Assembly: GCA_024403005.1 (NCBI GenBank)
Contig: JAKSSQ010000022.1
Location: 1 to 14,733 of the forward strand
Direction of reading: 5' to 3'
DNA: 14,733 nucleotides
Source of the DNA: Clostridia bacterium
GTDB lineage: Bacteria; Bacillota; Clostridia; Peptostreptococcales; Anaerovoracaceae
The notes below the pieces were generated by a model, which made no database searches, was not told the DNA's origin, and was given only the letters and a program-made list of their open reading frames with translations. A program made the translations under genes and the position numbers. Positions 1 to 8,900 of this stretch are shown here, piece by piece (the first letter of the stretch is position 1; each line of letters begins with the position of its first letter).

Positions 1-1710
1 CACCAGGATATTAAAGCCGTCCGAGCTTATATGCGTGCAGTCTCCCTGCCCCACATCCAGAAAAGTTACAAACCTGGAGTCGTACTGCCACGGGTACTTT
101 CCGTCGGAAAGCTTAAGGCATTTAGGCACAAGAACCGCAGTGACGGCCAATGCAAGGCAAACCGCGTTGAGGGCGGCCCGCCGCCCCATTCGCCGCATCA
201 TGTATCGCGCCTCCGAAAAAAAGAAAAACACGAACCCGTAGTAAACCGCAATAACCCCTAGCGGAGGCGCCGGAAAAGACCAGCTGCCCCCAAGCAGGCT
301 CCCAATCCTGTTAATCTGCAGCAAAACTCCGGCGAAAAAGGCGGCGGGCCCGGCGGCTGCGGCGCTTATTATCCCTATCCCTGCAGCATCTAAAGCGAAA
401 AAGATAAGCCCCGCAGGCATCAGAATGCCGGCTGTAAAGACTGCAAAAGGGTTTAATATAAAGCTTACCGGGCTCATGACCAGGAAGTGGAACAGAATTA
501 AGGGAGTCATGCCAATCTGCACGGCTATGCATGGGCTCAAAACGTCCGAAATATCCTTAATCCAACCCTTTTTGCGCTTATCTGCCAGCTCTGTTGCTTT
601 AAGCTCCATCCATGGCAGAATTACGCCCATGCTGAAGGCCGCCATATAGGACAGCTGAAAGCCGGAATCGAAGATGCTGTAAGGATTTGCGGTCATAAAG
701 ACCAGACAGACCGCAGCTGCGGCAGACACCAGGTCGTAGCGCCTTTTTATATGGAAAGCTATTAATCTTAAAAAGATCATGAAGGCTGCTCTGAGCACCG
801 AAACCGAGAAGTTTGCAAGGCATATGTAGCAGGCCAGAGAAAAAGCTATTACAGAAGACGTATAAATATTCCTTCTATTATCTAAAAGCTTAAGCAGCAA
901 TCCGTAGACCATGCTCACGTGGAGGCCGGAAACTGCCAGAACGTGAGCGATTCCGTTGGACTGAAACTCCTCGTAGACGCCATCGTCCATATAGCCTTTA
1001 TCGCCGAAAAGAAGCGCTGCAAGCAGGGAAAAACGGCTTTCCTCCATGTATTTTCTAGCAGAAACGTAGAATTGTCCTTTCCTAACAGATAGAAAGTTTA
1101 GATAAGGATTTACGACCGGCCCGGCCGCCGCCCTGTACCTGGAAACGGTGCAGATGGATCTTATTCCTCTGGATTTTAAGTAGAGCCTGTAGTCGAAGCA
1201 GCCGAAGTTGCGGCGGCCGTCCGGAGCTTCGGCCGGGCCGCTGAAGACGCAGCTGCGCCCGGCCATGGCAAAGACCCTCTCCGTATCTTCTTCCGTCGTT
1301 TCCAGCTTTACGAGCACTTTTTCGGCCCTGCCGGATATTTTATCGCTCGTCTTTACTATTAAGCTGAAATAGCCGTTTTTTGCGGTCACAGACACAGGTA
1401 CGCCGCGGACTTCACTGGCAGTGCCCGGCGATTCTTCTGCAGCTGCCAGCAGTGGGCTCTCGAAGGCTTCCACCCTGTTCATAAGAACCGCTCCCAGCAT
1501 AAAAGCAATCGTGCAGCAGAGCAGCAGCCCCGCCCTGCTTCCTTTGGAAAGTCCGAACCGGCCTCTCTTTTCCAGCTTATAAACCAGCTGCACAACAAAA
1601 CAAGCACCTATGCATAGTATGCACAGGTGCTTTAAGTTTAAATGGATATAATAGGCGGCTGCGATGCCTGCAGCTTCCGCTGCTGCAACAGCCGTTACAG
1701 GTCTTCTCAT
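1..1710 (-). CDS. comEC: ComEC/Rec2 DNA-uptake channel protein, C-terminal part outside window
   Basis: Inner-membrane channel that passes single-stranded DNA into the cell during natural transformation. I translated 570 codons with no stop, running off the window at base 1. Residues 1-75 hold hydrophobic segments typical of the ComEC N-terminus. A soluble OB-like (DUF4131) part follows, with the family signature CFDYRLYLKSRGI at 171-183. The Competence domain starts near 225 and carries GIAHVLAVSGLHVSM at 253-267, then many membrane segments to about 530. LDVGQGD at 551-557 is the first strand of the fused metallo-beta-lactamase domain, so the gene is the long ComEC form and about 200 residues are missing. 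ATG 1710 is the first start codon after an in-frame TAG at 1756-1758. It has no strong Shine-Dalgarno, only GAAGAG inside a hairpin. The gene lies 66 nt after the penicillin-binding protein and has its own consensus promoter. Presence of the gene alone does not prove the cell is transformable. Confidence 0.95.
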   Translation of the reverse strand, partial: MRRPVTAVAAAEAAGIAAAYYIHLNLKHLCILCIGACFVVQLVYKLEKRGRFGLSKGSRAGLLLCCTIAFMLGAVLMNRVEAFESPLLAAAEESPGTASEVRGVPVSVTAKNGYFSLIVKTSDKISGRAEKVLVKLETTEEDTERVFAMAGRSCVFSGPAEAPDGRRNFGCFDYRLYLKSRGIRSICTVSRYRAAAGPVVNPYLNFLSVRKGQFYVSARKYMEESRFSLLAALLFGDKGYMDDGVYEEFQSNGIAHVLAVSGLHVSMVYGLLLKLLDNRRNIYTSSVIAFSLACYICLANFSVSVLRAAFMIFLRLIAFHIKRRYDLVSAAAAVCLVFMTANPYSIFDSGFQLSYMAAFSMGVILPWMELKATELADKRKKGWIKDISDVLSPCIAVQIGMTPLILFHFLVMSPVSFILNPFAVFTAGILMPAGLIFFALDAAGIGIISAAAAGPAAFFAGVLLQINRIGSLLGGSWSFPAPPLGVIAVYYGFVFFFFSEARYMMRRMGRRAALNAVCLALAVTAVLVPKCLKLSDGKYPWQYDSRFVTFLDVGQGDCTHISSDGFNILV

Positions 1711-1725
1711 GGCGCTCTTCGCGCC
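1711..1725 (-). promoter_or_regulatory. GC hairpin ending at the comEC start codon
   Basis: GGCGC (1725-1721), loop GAAGA (1720-1716) and GCGCC (1715-1711) form a perfect 5-bp GC stem that ends one base before ATG 1710. The only purine-rich, Shine-Dalgarno-like bases are in the loop. If transcription starts near 1731 the hairpin makes up most of the leader, so it could lower translation initiation. The stem is short, so the effect is uncertain. Confidence 0.45.
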
Positions 1726-1737
1726 CGTTCCAACCTG

Positions 1738-1766
1738 ATTATATTTCCGCCGAGGCTAATTGTCAA
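1738..1766 (-). promoter_or_regulatory. Perfect-consensus sigma-A promoter for comEC
   Basis: On the minus strand TTGACA (1766-1761) is followed by exactly 17 nt and then TATAAT (1743-1738). Both hexamers match the housekeeping sigma factor consensus at all 12 positions with the optimal spacer. There is no extended -10 TG. The predicted transcription start is near 1731, giving a leader of about 20 nt before ATG 1710. It lies in the only real intergenic gap of the window and points at comEC. Transcription itself is inferred. Confidence 0.85.
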
Positions 1767-1780
1767 TATTTGCCAATTAG
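1756..1780 (-). promoter_or_regulatory. 25-bp imperfect palindrome over the comEC -35 box (candidate operator)
   Basis: Outer arms CTAATTG (1780-1774) and CAATTAG (1762-1756) are perfect inverted repeats. Inside them CAA (1772-1770) pairs with TTG (1766-1764), so 10 of the 12 symmetric positions pair around a central T. The palindrome contains the penicillin-binding protein stop codon (1779-1777) and the whole -35 hexamer. A dimeric repressor bound here would block RNA polymerase. The AT-rich arms and the lack of a following U run make a terminator unlikely. It matches no operator I can name with confidence. Confidence 0.5.
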
Positions 1781-4700
1781 TTGATAACTATTCCTTCGGG
1801 AGGAGTTGTGTTGTCTACAGGCGGCTGCTCCGGTGTTTCCGGAAGCGTCGGCTGCTGCGGAGCCGGAGGTGTTACCGGCTGGGGCTGAGTTGGGTCACCG
1901 ACAGCTTCGGGCGGATTATCCGTAGTCTGCTCGGGTTCAGGCGGTGTTTCGGGCTCAAGTGTGCCGGAATTGCCTGTGTAGATGCTTGTTCCGTTATAAA
2001 GCGGAGATACGGGGTAAACCGTAGTTGTCGGGTTATGTACCGGGCAGTAATACTCGGGAGCATCGTAAGCTGCGTCGGGCATAGCCTTAATGTTGGAGTT
2101 CTTAATGGATGTTGCTACGATCTTTTCCCAGGATTCGCCGCCGGGACGAACGATAGCTACCTTGTTAACCTGGCGCGGGCATGTCGGAGTTGCAAGATAA
2201 CCTGTATCTCCGCATACTGTAACGCTTACGTGGCAATCGTCGGGTTCACTGGGAACTGTTTCCTTAATAAAGATATCGGAGATTACACCTCCTCTGGGGT
2301 CGGACTGAGTAAGAGGACCTACTGCCATACCGGAGTATTTGTCTACGGTTGCAGTTACGAATTCGCCTCTCATTTCAAATTCGCCCTTTTCGTACATTGC
2401 GCCGACCTGGTCCATAACCTTGGCCCATACCTTTGCTGCTGCAGAGGAGCCCTGGTTCATGGAGATGTTAACGTCGTTGCCTACCCATGTAGATGCTGCG
2501 AACTGCGGTGTAATTCCGCAGAACCAAAGGTCGTATCTGTCGGATGTTGTACCTGTCTTACCTGCGGAGGGCTGAGACTTAAGCTTAGCAGGGCTTCCCA
2601 GACCGTTTGTAACTGTTGTACGCAGTACGTCGACCATGAGGGATGCTACGTCTTCGTCGTAAACCTTGTGGGTAATCGGTGTGTTTTCCAGAACCAGATC
2701 GCCGTTCTTGGTTGTAATCTTTGTGTAGGATGTGGGTGCGATATAAGTACCGTAGTTGCCTAAAGTACCGTAAGCTGCAGTCATTTCAAGGGGTGAGATA
2801 CCCTTTGCCATACCGCCGAGAGCCAGAGCGGAAGCGTTCTGGTCGTTAACCGGACCGGTAGAGACGATGCTTGTAATACCCATGTTCTGCAGGTTGTGGA
2901 TGATCATTTCGGGATCCAACTGCAGGTAGAGCTGTACTGCGCAGCAGTTGATGGACTGCTCTACAGCGTGGCGGAAGTTGGTCATGCCGGTGTAGCCGGA
3001 GTACCAGTTCTTAGGCCATGCTCTGCCGCCCTGTGCGATAGGTCTGTCGTCCAGAGGCATTGCAACGGAGAAGTTTCCGAGGCCGTCCTTGCCTGCCTGG
3101 AGTGCGCCGGAGTAAACGGACAGAGGCTTAATGGAGGATCCGGGCTGACGCGGAGAAAGAGCTCTGTTGTAGAGCAGCTTGCCTTCTACGCCGCGGCCGC
3201 CGATCATGCCGATAATTCTGCCTGTTTCCAGTTCGGTGATAACCATAGCGGACTGGGGCTGCATAATGAGCTGCTTAAGTGTGTACTTGCCGTTTGAAAG
3301 AATAAGTGTTCCGTCGCCTCTCTGGAAGGTTTCGGGCTTATCCTGGAAGTAGTCTGCACTGATAATTACGTTTCCGTCGTTATCTCTTGTCTTATACTTA
3401 GCGGGAATGTTGAATGTTCCGCCGCTTCTGCTGTACAGCTTGTTGTCGATAAGCTGGTACATGCCCTTGAATTCGATGGAATAGTCGGTTTCGCCGCCTA
3501 CAGTTGTATTGTAGATGTTCAGGCGCTTGCCCTTTAAAATCTTAAGGCTTCCGTCGCTGTTCCAGGAATATTCGTCGTTTCTGAACCAGAAGTTGCCTTC
3601 GTTATCGAAGAGGTTCTTTTCGCTGTAAAGGAGTATGTCTCCATTGTCCTTAAGGATATTTCCTTCGCCGTCCTTTTTATATGAACCAACGGACGGGAAA
3701 ATGGAAGGATCGGAATATACTTCTTCCAGAATGCTCTGGACTCTGTTGTCCATGGTGCTGTAGATGCGCAGGCCGCCGTTGTAGATAAGCTTATCAGCCT
3801 GGTCTGCGTCGTAGCCCAGCTGAGTCTGGAGGTCTTCCTTAACCTGCTTTACTACGAAATCTGCAAAGTAGGATGTGTAGGAAGCATCCAGCAGAGTTGT
3901 TCCCGGGTTAATGCAGTCTCTGAGAGTTGCAACATCTGTGGAGTTGTAAACTTCGTCGGAGATCTTGCCCTGTTCGTGCATGAATCTGAGAACCAGCTTC
4001 ATTCTGCTTTCAACGGTATCGTTGAAGTAGATTGTCCATTCGTCTGTTCTGGAAACGATATCGAGAGCATCGGGATCTTCGATTTCGTCTGTAGCTATTC
4101 TCTTAATGGGCGCATAGCTGTTGGGAGACTGGGGCAGAGATGCGAGACAAGCGCATTCTACCAGGCTCAGGTCCTTGGCATCCTTGCCGAAGTAGGACTG
4201 TGCTGCAGCCTGTACACCGTTGGAGTTGAAGCCCAGATAAATTGTGTTCATGTAGGCTTCGATAATCTGTTCCTTGGACAGCTTCTGCTCGATGATAACG
4301 GAGTAGTAAGCTTCCGTAATCTTTCTTGCCATGGAGCGCTGACCCTTGATGTCGGCAAGATACAGGTTTCTTGCCAGCTGCTGAGTAATTGTGGAAGTAC
4401 CGGAAACCTTGCCGCCGTTTACGACCTTATCGCGGATAGCACCCATGATTCTTATGAAGTTGAACCCATGGTGGTCCCAGAAGGTCTTGTCTTCGATGGA
4501 GACGAAGGCGTTAACCAGATTTTCCGGAATTTCGTTGTATTCCAGGTTTGTTCTCAGAGCGTCACCTGCATATACGTTTTCGATGGAGTTGCCGTCGCTG
4601 TCGTAGATGATGGAGTTTTCGGAAAGAAGTTCGTACAGGTTGTCCGGGTTGATTTCGGGAACGTCTTTAACGATATTCCATACGTAAGCAGCCACACCTG

Positions 4701-5007
4701 CTGCACCTACTGCGCAGATTGCCAGCAGTACCAGCAGAATTCTGCCCCAGTGGATCTTAAACTTCTTCTTTTTCTTTTCGCCGCCGTTCTTTCCGGAAGC
4801 TCTTTTATGTGCACTCTTTGTACGGGTGCTTGTAGATGCGGCTTCTTTTGCAGCCGCACCCTTTGCTGCCTTGGATCTCGATCTGCCCTGTGCAGATGCA
4901 TTTGATTCGGCAGTATCCTGGGGAGACTGTGCTTCGAAGTCCGCTTTCATCTTGTCGAAAGCTCTAAGCACGTCCTCCTCATGCCTTTTGCCGTAATTTT
5001 CGCTCAT
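1777..5007 (-). CDS. ponA: Class A penicillin-binding protein (PBP1A type), bifunctional transglycosylase/transpeptidase
   Basis: Polymerises lipid II into glycan strands and cross-links the stem peptides on the outer face of the membrane. It has 1076 residues, longer than the usual 700-900. Residues 1-88 are a cytoplasmic tail with an Ala/Ser/Lys/Arg-rich stretch, ending in KKKKKFK. One membrane anchor lies at about 89-112. The GT51 domain shows EDKTFWDHHG (172-181, catalytic Glu172), GTSTITQQ (203-210) and the RK...E...YMNTIYLG block (228-259). The transpeptidase domain shows SSIK (624-627, nucleophile Ser624), SIN (685-687) and KTGT (817-820), so both activities look intact. Between the domains, about 430-580, is an Asp/Gly/Asn-rich insert. 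A Cys-containing segment (Cys925, 932, 943, 988) precedes a Pro/Glu/Thr/Gln-rich tail (1014-1076). The ATG overlaps the ftsY stop as TAATG behind AAGGGG. The exact symbol (ponA or mrcA) is a naming choice. Confidence 0.96.
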   Translation of the reverse strand: MSENYGKRHEEDVLRAFDKMKADFEAQSPQDTAESNASAQGRSRSKAAKGAAAKEAASTSTRTKSAHKRASGKNGGEKKKKKFKIHWGRILLVLLAICAVGAAGVAAYVWNIVKDVPEINPDNLYELLSENSIIYDSDGNSIENVYAGDALRTNLEYNEIPENLVNAFVSIEDKTFWDHHGFNFIRIMGAIRDKVVNGGKVSGTSTITQQLARNLYLADIKGQRSMARKITEAYYSVIIEQKLSKEQIIEAYMNTIYLGFNSNGVQAAAQSYFGKDAKDLSLVECACLASLPQSPNSYAPIKRIATDEIEDPDALDIVSRTDEWTIYFNDTVESRMKLVLRFMHEQGKISDEVYNSTDVATLRDCINPGTTLLDASYTSYFADFVVKQVKEDLQTQLGYDADQADKLIYNGGLRIYSTMDNRVQSILEEVYSDPSIFPSVGSYKKDGEGNILKDNGDILLYSEKNLFDNEGNFWFRNDEYSWNSDGSLKILKGKRLNIYNTTVGGETDYSIEFKGMYQLIDNKLYSRSGGTFNIPAKYKTRDNDGNVIISADYFQDKPETFQRGDGTLILSNGKYTLKQLIMQPQSAMVITELETGRIIGMIGGRGVEGKLLYNRALSPRQPGSSIKPLSVYSGALQAGKDGLGNFSVAMPLDDRPIAQGGRAWPKNWYSGYTGMTNFRHAVEQSINCCAVQLYLQLDPEMIIHNLQNMGITSIVSTGPVNDQNASALALGGMAKGISPLEMTAAYGTLGNYGTYIAPTSYTKITTKNGDLVLENTPITHKVYDEDVASLMVDVLRTTVTNGLGSPAKLKSQPSAGKTGTTSDRYDLWFCGITPQFAASTWVGNDVNISMNQGSSAAAKVWAKVMDQVGAMYEKGEFEMRGEFVTATVDKYSGMAVGPLTQSDPRGGVISDIFIKETVPSEPDDCHVSVTVCGDTGYLATPTCPRQVNKVAIVRPGGESWEKIVATSIKNSNIKAMPDAAYDAPEYYCPVHNPTTTVYPVSPLYNGTSIYTGNSGTLEPETPPEPEQTTDNPPEAVGDPTQPQPVTPPAPQQPTLPETPEQPPVDNTTPPEGIVIN

Positions 5008-5020
5008 TATTCTTCCCCTT
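5005..5020 (-). promoter_or_regulatory. Ribosome binding site and TAATG junction, ftsY to penicillin-binding protein
   Basis: AAGGGG (5020-5015) lies 7 nt before ATG 5007, inside the last codons of ftsY. The ftsY stop TAA (5009-5007) shares its last base with the ATG. This supports the chosen start and suggests translational coupling. Confidence 0.8.
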
Positions 5021-5909
5021 TAAAAATCCCTTCTGCAAAACTGCGGGGGTCGAAGGGCCTTAAGTCCTCCATGCCCTCTCCTAATCCTATATATTTGACG
5101 GGAAGGTCCAGTTCGTCGGAAATTGTAACGACGATACCGCCCTTTGCCGTTCCGTCCAGCTTAGTGAGGATAATGCCGGTAAGCTCTGCAACTTCGTTGA
5201 ATTCAGTAGCCTGGGAAACTGCATTCTTACCTGTTGTGGCATCGACTACCAGGAGTGTCTCTCTGGAAGCTCCGGGGAATTCCCTGTCGATGACCTTGTT
5301 CATCTTGGAAAGCTCTGCCATTAAGTTCTTCTTATTCTGCAGTCTTCCTGCGGTGTCGCAGATTACGACGTCTACGCCTCTGGATTTAGCGGCGTTGCAG
5401 CCGTCGAAAATAACTGCCGAGGGGTCAGCCCCTTCCTTGTGCTTTATTACAGGAACACCTGTGCGTTCTCCCCAGATGGAGAGCTGCTCTGCAGCAGCTG
5501 CACGGAATGTATCCGCAGCGATAAGAAGCACGCTCTTTCCTTCGCTCTTGAGCATGTGCGCAAGCTTAGCGATGGATGTGGTCTTGCCTACACCGTTGAC
5601 GCCAATCATCATGATAAACAGAGGATAATCGCTGCAGAGCTGCAGGCGTTCGCCCTTGTCCAGCATGTCAGCTACCATAGTTGTAATCTGCTCTCTTACA
5701 TCTTCGGCATCCCTTAACCTGTCGTGCCTTATGCTGTCGCGCAGACCTTCGATGATGGTCATGGTTGTGTTCATACCGATGTCGGAAGAAATGAGTACGT
5801 CTTCCAGTTCTTCCAGCATGCTTTCATCCGGCTTTGGACGAAGAAGCAGCACATCTTCTATTTTTTCTGTCAGCCTTCCGAAGAAGGATTTTTTCTTAAT
5901 CGATATCAA
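5007..5909 (-). CDS. ftsY: Signal recognition particle receptor FtsY
   Basis: SRP receptor GTPase that docks ribosome-SRP complexes at the membrane for co-translational insertion. The 300 residues are essentially the NG domain. A basic start (residues 4-7, IKKK) can contact lipid, and the long acidic A domain of enterobacterial FtsY is absent, as is usual in Gram-positive bacteria. The N domain spans about 10-90. G-domain motifs are GVNGVGKT (103-110, P loop), DTFRAAAAEQL (133-143), DTAGR (185-189), TKLDGTAKGG (249-258) and GLGEGMEDLRPFDP (275-288). The start is TTG at 5909, supported by AGGAG six bases upstream; no ATG or GTG sits nearby in frame with as good a site. It overlaps the end of smc by 14 nt and the next gene by 1 nt. 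The ylxM-ffh genes often found after ftsY are not here. Confidence 0.97.
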   Translation of the reverse strand: MISIKKKSFFGRLTEKIEDVLLLRPKPDESMLEELEDVLISSDIGMNTTMTIIEGLRDSIRHDRLRDAEDVREQITTMVADMLDKGERLQLCSDYPLFIMMIGVNGVGKTTSIAKLAHMLKSEGKSVLLIAADTFRAAAAEQLSIWGERTGVPVIKHKEGADPSAVIFDGCNAAKSRGVDVVICDTAGRLQNKKNLMAELSKMNKVIDREFPGASRETLLVVDATTGKNAVSQATEFNEVAELTGIILTKLDGTAKGGIVVTISDELDLPVKYIGLGEGMEDLRPFDPRSFAEGIFKGEE

Positions 5910-8900
5910 AGCTGTCTCCTAACTTAAGGGATAAAACCTTTGTAATGCCTCGTTCGGGCATCGTTACGCCGTAAAGCACATCTGCATATTCCATGGTGGC
6001 TTTCTGGTGAGTGATAAGTGCAAACTGTGTCGAATCAAAGTTGCGAAGGTATCTTGCAAAGCATTCGATATTCGCTTCGTCCAGGGCGGCTTCGACTTCG
6101 TCCAGAATGCAGAACGGTGTCGGCTTTGCCTTGAGTACTGCGAACATGAGCGCTATAGCCGTCATAGTTTTTTCTCCTCCGGACAGGAGGTTCATGTTCT
6201 GAAGCTTCTTTCCTGGCGGCTGAGCTTCAATTTCAATGGCGGATTCCAGCGGATTCGACGGATCTTCCATGGAAAGCCTTGCGTTTCCGCCCTTGAAGAG
6301 TTCCTTGAAGGATGCTTCGAAGTTTTCTACTACTGCGTCGAAGCTTTCCTTAAACCTTGCCTTTATGATGGAATCCATTTCGTCGATTACGGACTGGAGT
6401 TCGTCCATGGCCTGGAGCAGGTCGGCTCTCTGAGTTGTAAGGAATTCGTAGCGTTCCTTTACAGCTCTGTATTCTTCGATGGCGCCGATGTTTACGTCGC
6501 CGAGCTGGCGCATGCGCTCCTTGTATTCTCTGGATTCCCTTACGCCTCTTGAAAGCACGAATTCCGGGTCTGCCTGGTCTGCAGCCTGTGCATAGGACAT
6601 TTCGAATTCGTCCCAGAGCTTTTCCTTTAAGGATTCGGTCTGAGCGTCGAACCTTGCCATTCTGCTGTCCGCATCGTGGCGCTGAACCTGGTGTTCGTAG
6701 AAGGTGCTGTCCGCCTGAACTCTCTGTTCTTCCAGGCTTTCTGCCTGCTTTCTTGCGGAAGTCTTCTCTTCGTTAAGACTGTCTTCGCTGTTAAGAAGTT
6801 CCTCTTTCTGAGCAAGTTTTTCGTCGAGAGTAACTTTTGCGTCGAAGTCGAAGCCTTCGATTTCGGCTCTCTGCTTTTCGATGTCTTCCAGAGCTGCCTT
6901 ACGTGCTTCGATGTCTGCGCCGATTTCAGCAAGAGCTTCCAGAACTCTGGCTTCCATTTCGCTGGCGCTCTTAACCTTAACAGATACGCTGTTTTCGGCT
7001 ACGCGGGCATCGTTTTCTTCGGCCTGAGCCAATGCATAGACCTCGCGGAGCTTTTCTGCTTCTTCTGCGATAGCCTGGGCATCTGCTTCCGCCTTTGCCT
7101 TGGTTTCTTCGAATCCTGAGTTGTTTTTAGTGATTTCCCGGATGGATTTTTCCGCTTCTGCGATTTCCTTTTCCAGTTCGGAAAGTTCTGCAAGTCTTCT
7201 GCGTTCAGCTTCCTTAGCGTCTCTTTCCGCAATCTTGAGCTGCTCGATATCCTTGGCGATAGAAGCGATTTCCATCTCTTCGTCCTGGATCTGCCTGCGG
7301 ATTTCGGCCAGTTCCTTTGCGTTTTTATCCAGCTTCTTTTCCAGGTTATGCATTGCCTTTTCAGCAGCTTCCTGGTCTGCCAGATTCTTATTTATAGCAT
7401 CTTCCAGCTTGTCCTTTTCGGCCTTTCTGGAAAGGATGTTTGCTGTGTTATTCTTGTAGGCACCGCCGGTAATGGCGCCTGCGGGGTTGATGTGTTCACC
7501 CTCCAGAGTTACGTAGCGAAGAGCCTTTTCCTTCTTGGACATCGCAAGAGCATTGTCCAGATTGTCGCATACTATAACTTTTCCAAGCAGGTAGTCAACT
7601 ACATTTTCATAGCCGCCCTTGCAGCTTACCCTGTCTGCTGCACAGCCCAGATAGCCTGCCATGCCTTGAATTTTAGAGGTTTCTGCCAGGTCGCGGCTGC
7701 GGAGCGTGTCTGCCGGAAGGAAGGTAATTCTGCCGGCGCGGTTCTGCTTTAAGAGTGCGATGCATTCCTTTGCTGCGCTTTCGGTTTCGGTGACCACATT
7801 CTGGAAGTTTCCGCCTAAAGCTGTTTCAATTGCCAGCTCCCAGCCCTTGGGAACGTTGAGCAGGTCGCCTACGGGGCCGACCACGCCCTTTACGGAAGAC
7901 TGCATTACGAACTTGATTCCGCCGTTATAGCCTTCGTATGCGTGTTCCAGTTCTTCCAGAAGTCTTAATCTTGCGGAGAGCTTGCCGCCGCTTACCTTAA
8001 TCTCTTCGATTTTGGATCTTGCACCGGCCAGCTGCTGGGTTACAGCTGCTCTCTGCTTTTCGGTATCTGCCAGCTGCTCCTTCATGTCTTCCACATCGCT
8101 GCGCAGCTCGGCCATATCGTTTTCGTTGTCTGTAATCTTTTCGGATATTTCCAGACCGTTGCCGTCGTCTTCTTCGTCGATGAGCCTTTCAGCCCTTCTC
8201 TTAAGAGTCTGCCTGAGGTTTTCCATACCTGCAGCTTCGGCCTTTGCAGCAGACATTCTGCTGTTCATATCCAGGATTACGCTTCTCGCATCGTTTAAGA
8301 TCTTTTCCTTTTCGGAAAGCTTTTCGAAGGCGGTTTCGCTTGCTGCGTGCTTTTCTTCTGCAGCTGCTCTTGCCTTTGCTTCTTCCGATGCGGCTTCCTC
8401 TCTCGTGCGCTTCATTTCTTCTGCGTTGGAGGATTCTCTTGCGTATTTATCTTCCAGGGAAGCAAGCTCGTTTTCTATGCGGAGCTTATCCCTTTCAAGA
8501 ACGGAGGAACGTTCCTTATTTAAAGCCTCGCGGCTTTCGATAAAGTGAATTTCTTCCGTATTTTTAGCGATTTCTTCGCGGATTTCGCCCAGTTTAACTT
8601 CCAGCTCTTCCGCTCTGCTGCGCATTTCGTGCAGCTGCTGCTCTAAGGAAGCTCTGGTCTCTGCGTCTGCTTCGAGAGCCTTGTCCAGCTCTTCCAGTTC
8701 GACGCGTACAGCCTGAGTCTTCTGATCTGCAGCTTCTATGTTCTTGAGGATAATATTTATCTCAACAACCTTGTATTTCTCGCGGATGTCCAGGTATTCG
8801 GATGCCTTCTGAGCATCTTTTTCAAGACCGCCGATGCGGCTTTCGATTTCTCCGACGATGTCGTTTACTCTGTCCAGATTCAGGCCTGCGTTTTCCAGTT

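Noticed and set aside
1110..1123. Use of Glu in place of Asp in the SMC Walker B DEVEA motif (protein residues 1113-1117 of smc) as a defect
   Set aside because: The catalytic Glu and both Asp positions needed for magnesium and the D-loop are present, and this variant is familiar in clostridial SMC. The coordinates given here are only a pointer; the codons lie near 6090-6105.
1756..1780. The palindrome after the PBP stop as a Rho-independent terminator
   Set aside because: The arms are AT-rich with an internal mismatch, and the sequence after them is CCTCGGCGG rather than a T run. Operator is the better reading.
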